Shown here: piece after piece, positions 55,794 through 64,000 of the stretch | Layout of the letters: each line of letters opens with the position of its first letter | How positions within the stretch are numbered: the stretch's first letter is position 1 | DNA from: Paludibacter sp. | Lineage (GTDB): Bacteria; Bacteroidota; Bacteroidia; Bacteroidales; Paludibacteraceae | Length of the DNA: 64,000 nucleotides | Assembly (NCBI GenBank): GCA_028690665.1 | Contig: JAQVAV010000002.1 | Coordinates: 62,001-126,000 of the forward strand | Direction of reading: 5' to 3' | Translations under genes and position numbers: made by a program | The notes under the pieces: generated by a model | What the model was told of the DNA's origin: nothing | The model's database searches: none | The model's input: only the letters and a program-made list of their open reading frames with translations

Positions 55794-55919
55794 ATGTTTT
55801 CTGAAATAAGAACTACCATTTGTATGTTTCTATATTTCGATGTGGATTCTAAGGTGTGAGATAACTATATAAGTGAAACACTATTGGATTAATAATACTA
55901 ATTTATTAATAAGATAGTA

Positions 55920-55949
55920 TTTGTCTTTATGGATTATTTGTTACATTTG
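55920..55949 (+). promoter_or_regulatory. Promoter of the NarL/LuxR regulator gene
   Basis: TTTG (55920-55923) is followed after 18 bases by TACATTTG (55942-55949), a good match to the Bacteroidota consensus, about 110 bases before the ATG. It gives the DNA-binding regulator a transcription start separate from the kinase operon. Confidence 0.65.
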
Positions 55950-56059
55950 CATAATTAATCTGTTTAAAATCGGATTGTTAATTTGTATTTTGTTATTTTT
56001 AAAGTTAACGAACTATTGTTAGGAGCTTTGCTGATTATCAAATAATTATATAGCTTATT

Positions 56060-56692
56060 ATGATAAAAGTATTTATTGTCGATGACCATGAAATTATCCG
56101 GGAAGGATTGAAAATGATCTTAAAAGAGGCTCCGGATCTCCTCGTTGTAGGTGAAGCTCAGGATGGACTAGAAGCCTTAAAACGGTTGAAAACTACAGAA
56201 TGTGATGTGCTGTTGCTGGATATGAATATGCCAGGAAGAAGTGGTATTGAACTGTTATCTGATATTAAGGCTTTAAAACCGAAATTGCATGTGCTTGTTT
56301 TGAGTATTCATCCTGAAGATAAATTTGCCTTGAAAACATTAAAAGCGGGGGCATCTGGGTATTTATGTAAAGATACGGCTTTAGAGGAGCTGGTCATTGC
56401 TATCAGAAAAATTTACTCAAAAGGTAGATATATAAGTACAACCTTAGCCGAGCAATTGGCTTTTGATGTTATACCGGATAATGAATCTCAACCACATGAA
56501 CTGCTATCTGCCCGTGAACGTGAAATTCTTATAAAGATTGCATCTGGAATTAAAGCGAAAGATATTGCGGCTGAGTTAGGACTCAGCATCAGTACGGTTT
56601 TTACCTACAGATTACGTATTTTTGAGAAATTAAATGTAAAGAATAATGTTGAACTAACACATTATGCAATCAGTAATAAATTGGTAGGTTAA
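56060..56692 (+). CDS. NarL/FixJ-type response regulator
   Basis: A DNA-binding regulator of 210 residues. The receiver domain has the acid pair in FIVDDHEIIREGLKMIL, phospho-Asp54 in LLLDMNMPGRSG and Lys in SGYLCKDTALEEL. The LuxR/GerE helix-turn-helix at about 145-207 reads LSAREREILIKIASGIKAKDIAAELGLSISTVFTYRLRIFEKL. This is the classic partner for NarX-type HisKA_3 kinases such as the preceding 1494-residue protein. It is separated from that gene by 266 bases and has its own promoter. A terminator follows. Its target is not evident; the neighbouring giant surface protein is one candidate. Confidence 0.95.
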   Translation: MIKVFIVDDHEIIREGLKMILKEAPDLLVVGEAQDGLEALKRLKTTECDVLLLDMNMPGRSGIELLSDIKALKPKLHVLVLSIHPEDKFALKTLKAGASGYLCKDTALEELVIAIRKIYSKGRYISTTLAEQLAFDVIPDNESQPHELLSAREREILIKIASGIKAKDIAAELGLSISTVFTYRLRIFEKLNVKNNVELTHYAISNKLVG

Positions 56693-56716
56693 TTTAGTAT
56701 TCTTATATAAGACTTA

Positions 56717-56748
56717 GAAAAGAGTGTCCGGTTGGATACTCTTTTTTT
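56717..56748 (+). terminator. Terminator after the NarL/LuxR regulator gene
   Basis: A 12-base-pair stem with one G-T pair (AAAAGAGTGTCC with GGATACTCTTTT), a loop of 3 bases, then T residues, 25 bases after the regulator stop. It separates regulatory genes from the giant gene. Confidence 0.85.
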
Positions 56749-57167
56749 GTTAATTTATTCATGATCCTAAGATCTTTAATGCGTTTCGTGAACTATGAAA
56801 TTTTATCCGAGTTCACAATTATAGTTATTAAAATACAACGGCGTGTTTTGGTTAGAATGTTATAAAAAATGTTGCGTCCTGTAGAGGTATACGTGCATGT
56901 ATCCTTCAGCCGATTTATTCCCTTTTTTGAATTTTAGAAACCTGCTCTTTCATAATTAAGGTATTAATTCTCATGTAAATCTTAATTGGCGATTTTATTC
57001 TTTTCTGGCAAAGAAAGTTTCTTTCAAGAAAAAGATGATGACGTTTTATAACTGCTTATGCCATTTTGTTAACTAAAAACTGCATGTTTTTACCTGAAAA
57101 TGTTATATTTTGATAAGAATTTATTTATTATGTGATTAAATTTAGATTGTCTTAATGGAATTATATT
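56749..57167. other. Gap before the giant secreted-protein gene
   Basis: About 420 AT-rich bases with no credible coding frame. No clear repeats or tRNA were seen. It probably holds regulatory DNA for the giant gene, since the only promoter-like match (57168) lies at its right end. Confidence 0.5.
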
Positions 57168-57175
57168 TACTTTTG
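57168..57175 (+). promoter_or_regulatory. -7 element (TACTTTTG) for the giant secreted-protein gene
   Basis: TACTTTTG matches TAnnTTTG, 51 bases before the ATG at 57226. A weak ATTG -33 element lies at 57146-57149, 18 bases upstream. Confidence 0.55.
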
Positions 57176-57225
57176 TGTAGTAAAATATATTATATATAAA
57201 GCAACTATTTATTACATAAAAAGTA

Positions 57226-60200
57226 ATGAGATGTATATTTAGGTATTTTGCATTATGGACTGAGTTGCAGAAAAAAAATATATATACCTGTGTATTAAGA
57301 TTTTTATTTGTTCTGTTTCCTCTGATAACCATTTCTGAAACTTATGCGCAGATAAGTTTAGTTGGAAGTGTACAATCAGGGTATGTAGCAAATTCTTCTA
57401 CAATATCAATAAGCAAACCTTCTGGAATTCAGCCGGGGGATGTAATGATTATTAATCTTATTAAACACCGAAGTGGGGATGCTTCAGCACCTACACTTAC
57501 CGGCTGGAATGTTATATCGGGGGGACTCAGCGGAACTACAGATTATATAGGAGCCGTTTTGTACCGAGTTGCGGATGGTACGGAAGGAACTTCATTTACA
57601 ATTAATTTATCCAATAATTCAAGTGTTGATTATGCTGTTGGGGCCCTGAGTGTATATACAGGGGTCGACAGAGTTAATCCGTTTGATATTTCTCCAGGAA
57701 GTATAGCTACAGGAAATAGTACAGGTACCTCCTTGTCAAATGTTTCTTCAATAACTACTCAAACTGCCGAAGCTTATGTGATATTGATGGGGATGAGCTA
57801 CAAAGCAAAAGCGAATAGTACACCAAGTACATTAACTATGTCTGTGACTAATTTGTCTACGAAAAGTGTGTATAATATATCCGGTACTCGTTACGTTTCA
57901 GTAGGATGTGTAGCCGGAACTTTGTCCAATGCTGGTGCTACTGGTTATGGAGTAATCTCAGTAAATAAGACTTCATATTTTGGTGGCATTTTACTTGCAT
58001 TACGTCCCCAGAAAATATTCAGATCTATAAATTCCGGAAACTGGAATGAAATTTCAACGTGGCAACAATCCACAGATGTTGGTTCAACATGGTCTAATGC
58101 AACTTCATTTCCAAATGAGAATGATGGATTAGTTACAATTCAATCCGGTCATGTTGTTTCCTTAATAGAACCTGCTACTTGTAGTAATTTGACATTGTAT
58201 GGAACATTAAATATGAATTCATTTGTTCTTACGGGTACAGACACTTTAATTTCAAATTCAGGGAGTAGTATAAATATCGCCGGAATAAATAATTTTCCAT
58301 CAGGATTTGGTTCTGTTGATTTAAATGAATCAAGTACGGTTAATTATGTTGGGGCAACTCAAACTATATCCCCTCAAACATACGGAAATATTACATTTGC
58401 AGCAGGAACTAAAAATTTATCCGGAGAAACATTTATAAATGGGGCTCTGACTATCAATGCCGGGGTTTTGATAAAACTTGGATCGAACAACCTGACTCTT
58501 GGAAGTTCTTCTCCTGCAATATCAGGAACAACTCAGGCGGATGCAATGATTGTTGCTGATGATACTGGAGAACTGCGAAAACAATTTGCTTCCACCGGAA
58601 GCTATACATTCCCGATTGGAGATAATGCTGATGGAACAGCCAATTATACTCCGTTGACTGTAGTTTTTACCTCTGGGACTTTTGGTGCAGGGGCATATAT
58701 TGGAGTAAAGTTAACAGATGCCAAACAGCCACAAAACATCAGTCAGAATAATTATCTTACAAGATACTGGAGTGTCAGTCAGTCTGGAATAAGTTCATTT
58801 ACAGCCAATATCTCAGCTCTTTATGATTCAGCAGATGATGTTGTTGGTGATCCTTCTTTACAGTACGTTGGTTTGTATTCAAATGGAAGTTGGTTTGCCT
58901 ATTCTCCATTGTCAGATGGATTTACCGCAACTGATATTACAGATTTTGGTGATTTTACAGGAATTTCATTACCTGTTGTCAGCACAAATGTATCATCCGT
59001 ATCTGATTTGAGTTATAATTATGGATATGGTCCTTCTTTGTCACAATCTATTACAATATCGGGAGTTGATTTAGAAGATGATATAGTTATAGTCCCGCCG
59101 GACAACTATGAGATATCTCTTACCGACACAACGGGATTCCAATCAACTCGGCTTACAATTCCGCAGTCGGGAAGAAGTGTAAATGCTGTAAATATATTTG
59201 TTCGCTTAAAAGAGGGGCTGGAGGCTGGGAATTATAATGTGAATATGGAAATAACTTCAACAGGGGCAACAACGAATATAGTTTCTTTGTCTGGTTCTGT
59301 AGCATTACCCGTAGATTACTGTAGTATGTCCGGAAATACAACGTATGAAACGAGTATTACCTCTGTGTCTCTGAATACTTTATTGCAATTAAGTGCAAAA
59401 CCTTCTGGCTACAGTGATTTCACTACAATTTCGACGGACGTTTATAAAGGACAAACATATAATCTTAATGTTAAGGTAAATACTGACGGTAATTATCAGG
59501 TTTATACATGTGCCTGGATTGACTGGAATCACGATGGTGATTTTTCAGATGACGGCGAATATTATGACCTCGGCAGTGCCACAAATACGGCTGATGGATT
59601 AACATCTGCCTCTCCGTGTGCTATTGTTATTCCTATAAATGCTATTTGGGGAACTGTAATTATGAGAATTGCAACTCGGTATAGTCAATACCCAACACTA
59701 TGTGAAACTAACTTTGATGGTGAAGTTGAAGATTACTCTCTGAATATTGTGAAGCCGACAATTACAACCGGTAACATTAGTGGTTCGCCGTTTGCTGCAG
59801 GAGACACTGTAAATGTGCCGTTTACTGTTGACGGTTCGTTTATAGATAGTAATCTGTTTACTTTACAGCTCTCTGATACTCACGGAGATTTTTCATCTCC
59901 TGTAAATATTGGCACATTATCCGGTATAAGTAGTGCAAGTATTCAGGGAAGTATTCCTGTAAATACGTCAACTGGTACCGGCTACAGAATGAGAGTGATT
60001 GGGAATAACCCTGTAATAACTGGGACAGATAACTGGGCCGATATTGTTATCAATGAACTAAGTGGTGTTTATATGTCACCTTCTGCGTTGTCTGGATTTA
60101 CTTATCAGGAAAATCTTGGGCCATCCGATATTCAGAGTTTTACTGCATCTGGCTATTCTTTAAATTCGAATCTCAGATTAGAACTTGTAAATAATAATTT

Positions 60201-63200
60201 TGAGATTTCAACAAGTAATATTGATTTTTCCGGAGTTTCTGTCATAAATTTACCGGTTGTAAGTGGGATCGTAGCTCCAAAAACGGTATATGCCAGACTG
60301 AAATCGGGCTTATCTAATGGAATTTACTCAGACTCAATTAAAATCAGTGCCGATGGATATCCTGCTAAATATTTAGCATTGACCGGAATAGTTACAAAAT
60401 CACCTAATATAACTGTTTCGGAAAGTTCTTTGTCGTTTAGTGCATATAATTTCGGAGGTGGCCCTTCAGATTCTCAGTCGTTTACTTTAAGAGGAAGCTT
60501 GCTTGCCGGTACTGTAATTGTGACGCCAGCTCCCGGTTTTGAGATTGCAACAATATCCGGTGGAACCTATCAATCAACAGAGATGTCTTATTCGCCTGAT
60601 TACGGCGAAGATTCACTTCTTACAAAGACTATCTATGTCCGTATGAAATCCGGATTAAGTGTTGGAATAAATACAGGAGAACTTATTGTGTCGACTGTAG
60701 GTTCAGATTCAAAAGTAATCTTTTGTTCGGGTTTTGTAAATGCAAATGCAACAATACAAAATTCAACATCTTATTTAGGAGCTTTTATTTATACCTATAA
60801 TGAAGGGCCATCGACTATACAAGGATTTAAATTTGATGTAAATAATTTAAGTTCCGGGTCGACAATCACAATTATTCCTCCGGTAACAGGACATTATGAA
60901 ATAGCAGAATCGCGAACTGGGGCATTTAAAGCGGATACTATTCAATATCTGAATTTATCTGAAAATTTTTCGGATTCAATATTTGTCAGACTTGCTTCCG
61001 GATTGTCAGTTGGAATATATGACTCAGAAAGTCTCATATTGAATGCTTCGGGAGCTGTAACGAAAAGCATTGCTTGTACAGGGAAAGTTACATCAGGTGT
61101 TGCAACATTATATACCTCAATTGAAGCTCTGTCTGGTTTCGGTTATCGGTATAGCTCCGGAGAACTTCAGGGGATTGATGCGGGAGGTCCATCTAATGTC
61201 CAGAGTTTTATTCTTGACGGAATATCATTGATCAACAATGTTACGGTAACTGCTCCAGCCAATTTTGAGATATCCAATGCTCAAAGTGGAACTTACAGTT
61301 CTAATATTTTAATTAATACGATAGAGGGGAAAGTTGGGCCTGCTACAATTTATATTCGGTTAAAAGCCGGTTTGGATGTTGGTTTATATTCCGGAAATAT
61401 CACAATAGAAAGCCTGGGCGCAACTACTATATCTGTTGCGTGTCGTTCAGGTCAGGTTTATGCATCTCCTTTAATCTCGGCAGATGGAGGTGGCGATTAT
61501 TGTATTGGTAGTACTGTAAGTCTGACAAGTTCAGGGGATGATATTCAGAATAGATACTGGGAAGGTCCGAATAATTTTTATTCAACGAATCAAAATCTCA
61601 CTTTGTCAACAAATGCAACGGAAAGTATTTCTGGAAATTATGTAGTAACAGGTAATGTCCCGGTCGGTGGAAATCTTATTTTTAATGGAAATTTTGAGTC
61701 TGGAAATGTCGGTTTTGGTAGCGCTTACGGATACCCTGATATTCCATTTACTACAAGCTCATTAGTGCCAGAAGGATTATATGCCGTTACTACAACAGGG
61801 AGTACAGTACATAATAATTTCAATGACACAGTAAATCATACGAGTGGAGGTTCATTGCAAATGATCATTAATGGCAATACAATTGCCGGTGCCGTCGTAT
61901 GGACACAAAGTGCTCCCGTAATTCAAGGGGCTGATTATGAGTTTTCTTACTGGTTACAGACCGTAGTTAATGGGGTGGACCCCGCCCCATCAAAACTTCA
62001 GTTGTATGTAAATGGCGTTGCTGCTGGTGATGTTTACACAGCTAATCCAAATTCCGGAACATGGACTCAGTATATTTATAATATAAATTCCGGAACGAGC
62101 AATATTGTAAATCTGGAACTGATAAATCAAACTACAGAAGCCGGAGGAAATGATTTTGCCTTGGATGATATACAATTCAGACAAGTGCTGTGTGCAAAAG
62201 ATACTGTAACGGTTGCGGTGCAGTCTGAGCAGCCTGTGAGCCTAACTATTTCTACAGAACAGGAAACCGTAATAGAAGGAACTCCGGTAACCTTTACTGC
62301 GTCTCCTGTAAATGGAGGAACAAGTCCGGCTTATACTTGGAAAGTGAACGGGATTGATATATCCAATGAAAATAGTAACACATATACGTATATACCTGCA
62401 ACTGGAGATTCAATTCAATGTATCCTTACTTCAAGTATTGTCTGTGCAACAGGAAACCCGGCAATATCGAACGCGATAACTATGGTAGTAAATGCTGTTG
62501 AAAGACCAAATTATTGGCTTGGAATTACGGATACCAATTGGGCTAATGCAAGCAACTGGACGAATAATACTATTCCGGATGTTGGTGAGAATATAGAATT
62601 TGCCACGATAGCAAACTATGGACAAGATGCTGTGCGAGATTTGTTGGTAGATGATGTCCGAATTGTTGGAAATATTATCAATAGTAGCTCTCATAGATTA
62701 GTAATTCCGGCTGGAACCCAATTGGTTGTTAATAGTAATGTTCAGTTTGGTTCAAACCCAGATTTGATATTAATTAAGGCAGACAGCTTGCTTCCGAATG
62801 GCTCTCTTGTCTATAATAATACTTCAAATAATCCGGTTTATGCTACAGTAGAAATGTATTCTCCCGCAAGCTGGAATTTAAACAATCCGGCTAATAATCG
62901 TTATAACTGGCAGTTTTTTGGAATACCGGTACAATCGTTGAACGCAACACCTACTTTTAATGGTGCTTATATAAGAAAATTACTTGAGTATGAAACCGAC
63001 ACTACAACCCATTGGCAGACACTAAATAATAATTCGGTACTTGAACCATTTTGCGGCTATGAGTTGTGTCAAAAATCCCCCCGCTTTTATACTGTAAAAG
63101 GAAAATTGGTAAACTCAGATTTCGATTCGGGTCAGTTAGCAAAAACATCCGGGGCTTTATATTCTGGTCAGCATTTGTTTGCAAATCCATATACAGCGGC

Positions 63201-64000
63201 AATTAATGTGAAACAAATAGAATTTGGTCCTGATATGGTCGCTACTGTTTATTTGTATAATACAGGTTCTTTCCTTAGTTGGCGGGATTTAGAGGGCTCT
63301 ACGACCAGTTTGGAAACAATCAGGGTTCCTGGTCAATACACAGCAATACCCCAATTAAATGCAGGCGAAATAGGGATTCCCGGTCAGGTGCCATCAATGA
63401 GTTCGATGTTGTTTATGGTGAACTCAGCAGAATCTACGCCAAATTGCTATGTTAACTTGAATTATACTGCAGTTGTTACCAGAAATACCGATCTTTTGAG
63501 GACCAGGTCAACCACAGTTGCTAATAATAAAGTGAGTTTGCGGATTGATGTCGTTGGAAAAAATTATGCCGATCAACTTTGGCTATTTGCAAAAGATTCC
63601 TGCTCCGGTGAGTTCGATAATGGTTATGATGGATTTAAAATAAGAGGAAGTGCTCTCCAGCCTCAATTGTTTACCGTGGAGTCTGATGGAGAGTATCAGA
63701 TAAATACAATTGACAATATAGACAACACGATTATTGGATTTATTCCGGGACAAGACACAAAGTATACATTTACATTTAATGTGGAAAATCTGAATTTAAA
63801 ATATGATAAATTATATTTATATGATGTCCGGGAAAATAGTGTGGCCGATGTAACAGAAAGCGGCACTCAATATTCATTCGAAACATCAGATTCTGATCAG
63901 GATAAATACAGGTTTCGACTTTATGCTAAAATTAATACCGATAATTTTGAAATAAATGATAATGTAAAGGTTTTTGTAGCTGATAAAAAAATAATGATTA
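57226..64000 (+). CDS. Giant secreted multi-domain surface protein, T9SS type (3' end outside window)
   Basis: An uninterrupted frame of at least 2258 residues that continues past the window, so the sorting domain is only partly seen (DNVKVFVADKKIMI at the edge). The ATG at 57226 is the best start and gives a signal-like hydrophobic segment (about residues 24-42, LRFLFVLFPLITI, then YAQ). In order: an N-terminal beta-domain with TVxSGN-like strands; a SGNWNEISTWQ unit (about 270-315); the GEVEDY domain (about 699-842, WIDWNHDGDFSDDGEYYD to GEVEDYSLNI); five repeats of about 105 residues (588-1411); a jelly-roll, carbohydrate-binding-like module (about 1485-1652); an Ig/PKD-like unit (1670-1760); a second WANASNWTNNTIPD-type unit; and a last beta-sandwich module like the protein at 40342. 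Likely adhesin or matrix role. Confidence 0.85.
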   Translation, partial: MRCIFRYFALWTELQKKNIYTCVLRFLFVLFPLITISETYAQISLVGSVQSGYVANSSTISISKPSGIQPGDVMIINLIKHRSGDASAPTLTGWNVISGGLSGTTDYIGAVLYRVADGTEGTSFTINLSNNSSVDYAVGALSVYTGVDRVNPFDISPGSIATGNSTGTSLSNVSSITTQTAEAYVILMGMSYKAKANSTPSTLTMSVTNLSTKSVYNISGTRYVSVGCVAGTLSNAGATGYGVISVNKTSYFGGILLALRPQKIFRSINSGNWNEISTWQQSTDVGSTWSNATSFPNENDGLVTIQSGHVVSLIEPATCSNLTLYGTLNMNSFVLTGTDTLISNSGSSINIAGINNFPSGFGSVDLNESSTVNYVGATQTISPQTYGNITFAAGTKNLSGETFINGALTINAGVLIKLGSNNLTLGSSSPAISGTTQADAMIVADDTGELRKQFASTGSYTFPIGDNADGTANYTPLTVVFTSGTFGAGAYIGVKLTDAKQPQNISQNNYLTRYWSVSQSGISSFTANISALYDSADDVVGDPSLQYVGLYSNGSWFAYSPLSDGFTATDITDFGDFTGISLPVVSTNVSSVSDLSYNYGYGPSLSQSITISGVDLEDDIVIVPPDNYEISLTDTTGFQSTRLTIPQSGRSVNAVNIFVRLKEGLEAGNYNVNMEITSTGATTNIVSLSGSVALPVDYCSMSGNTTYETSITSVSLNTLLQLSAKPSGYSDFTTISTDVYKGQTYNLNVKVNTDGNYQVYTCAWIDWNHDGDFSDDGEYYDLGSATNTADGLTSASPCAIVIPINAIWGTVIMRIATRYSQYPTLCETNFDGEVEDYSLNIVKPTITTGNISGSPFAAGDTVNVPFTVDGSFIDSNLFTLQLSDTHGDFSSPVNIGTLSGISSASIQGSIPVNTSTGTGYRMRVIGNNPVITGTDNWADIVINELSGVYMSPSALSGFTYQENLGPSDIQSFTASGYSLNSNLRLELVNNNFEISTSNIDFSGVSVINLPVVSGIVAPKTVYARLKSGLSNGIYSDSIKISADGYPAKYLALTGIVTKSPNITVSESSLSFSAYNFGGGPSDSQSFTLRGSLLAGTVIVTPAPGFEIATISGGTYQSTEMSYSPDYGEDSLLTKTIYVRMKSGLSVGINTGELIVSTVGSDSKVIFCSGFVNANATIQNSTSYLGAFIYTYNEGPSTIQGFKFDVNNLSSGSTITIIPPVTGHYEIAESRTGAFKADTIQYLNLSENFSDSIFVRLASGLSVGIYDSESLILNASGAVTKSIACTGKVTSGVATLYTSIEALSGFGYRYSSGELQGIDAGGPSNVQSFILDGISLINNVTVTAPANFEISNAQSGTYSSNILINTIEGKVGPATIYIRLKAGLDVGLYSGNITIESLGATTISVACRSGQVYASPLISADGGGDYCIGSTVSLTSSGDDIQNRYWEGPNNFYSTNQNLTLSTNATESISGNYVVTGNVPVGGNLIFNGNFESGNVGFGSAYGYPDIPFTTSSLVPEGLYAVTTTGSTVHNNFNDTVNHTSGGSLQMIINGNTIAGAVVWTQSAPVIQGADYEFSYWLQTVVNGVDPAPSKLQLYVNGVAAGDVYTANPNSGTWTQYIYNINSGTSNIVNLELINQTTEAGGNDFALDDIQFRQVLCAKDTVTVAVQSEQPVSLTISTEQETVIEGTPVTFTASPVNGGTSPAYTWKVNGIDISNENSNTYTYIPATGDSIQCILTSSIVCATGNPAISNAITMVVNAVERPNYWLGITDTNWANASNWTNNTIPDVGENIEFATIANYGQDAVRDLLVDDVRIVGNIINSSSHRLVIPAGTQLVVNSNVQFGSNPDLILIKADSLLPNGSLVYNNTSNNPVYATVEMYSPASWNLNNPANNRYNWQFFGIPVQSLNATPTFNGAYIRKLLEYETDTTTHWQTLNNNSVLEPFCGYELCQKSPRFYTVKGKLVNSDFDSGQLAKTSGALYSGQHLFANPYTAAINVKQIEFGPDMVATVYLYNTGSFLSWRDLEGSTTSLETIRVPGQYTAIPQLNAGEIGIPGQVPSMSSMLFMVNSAESTPNCYVNLNYTAVVTRNTDLLRTRSTTVANNKVSLRIDVVGKNYADQLWLFAKDSCSGEFDNGYDGFKIRGSALQPQLFTVESDGEYQINTIDNIDNTIIGFIPGQDTKYTFTFNVENLNLKYDKLYLYDVRENSVADVTESGTQYSFETSDSDQDKYRFRLYAKINTDNFEINDNVKVFVADKKIMI
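58987..61458 (+). repeat. Five protein-level repeats in the giant surface protein
   Basis: Units at about 58987-59301, 60073-60390, 60409-60740, 60748-61088 and 61108-61458. Each holds the pattern (N/G/H)-(F/Y)-E-I-(S/A) and, 35-55 residues later, I-x-V-R-L/M-x-x-G-L-x-x-G-x-Y. The first unit is separated from the other four by the GEVEDY and an Ig-like domain. They are diverged, so there is no DNA-level repeat instability visible. Confidence 0.75.

Noticed and set aside
57090-57332. Minus-strand ORF of 80 residues across the giant gene start
   Set aside because: It overlaps the promoter, start codon and signal sequence of the giant gene and shows no protein-like character.

Overview
The window is a piece of an AT-rich Bacteroidota chromosome, probably Bacteroidales, Marinilabiliales or a near relative. 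The evidence is SusC/SusD pairs, TAnnTTTG-type -7 promoter elements in front of many genes, few Shine-Dalgarno sites, type IX secretion (T9SS) cargo with C-terminal sorting domains, a GldF-like permease, and the rimP-nusA-infB order. No rRNA, tRNA, CRISPR array, intact insertion sequence or phage gene was found.

Positions 1-10125 are the 3' part of a SusC/SusD-type uptake locus read on the + strand: SusC (cut by the window edge), SusD, two fasciclin-domain lipoproteins, a second SusC and a second SusD, closed by a clear terminator. No carbohydrate-active enzyme or regulator is visible, so the substrate is unknown. Positions 10126-12541 are a repeat-rich island. It holds two diverged copies of a roughly 240-base element built of hairpins, an array of shorter palindromic repeats, one small membrane-protein gene and some doubtful short ORFs.

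Positions 12542-39800 are mostly conserved housekeeping genes: surE and gldF, a PagL-like outer membrane lipid A deacylase, the rimP-nusA-infB operon, a small acyltransferase, a UvrD/PcrA helicase, recA, an inositol monophosphatase-family enzyme, a repeat-rich secreted protein, a DUF2148 protein, an MFS transporter, a GNAT acetyltransferase, a Crp/Fnr regulator, an exported metallo-beta-lactamase-fold protein, a DapB-family reductase, a T9SS-exported OB-fold protein, and a glycogen pair (GT3 synthase and GT35 phosphorylase).

Positions 39805-64000 are the most unusual part. Seven signalling genes (41706-56692) lie on one strand with almost no spacing: a PAS/GAF membrane kinase, a single-domain response regulator, a receiver-PAS-GAF protein without a kinase domain, a CheR-type methyltransferase, a hybrid kinase with an MCP-like periplasmic region, a 1494-residue receiver/multi-PAS/NarL-type kinase, and a NarL/LuxR DNA-binding regulator with its own promoter. 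Two secreted proteins flank the set. One is a 308-residue protein. The other is a giant of more than 2258 residues that runs off the window. The core domain of the small protein resembles the last folded domain of the giant. I infer a surface-protein locus controlled by a local phosphorelay with a possible methylation input. The linkage is seen in the sequence; the functional coupling is a hypothesis.
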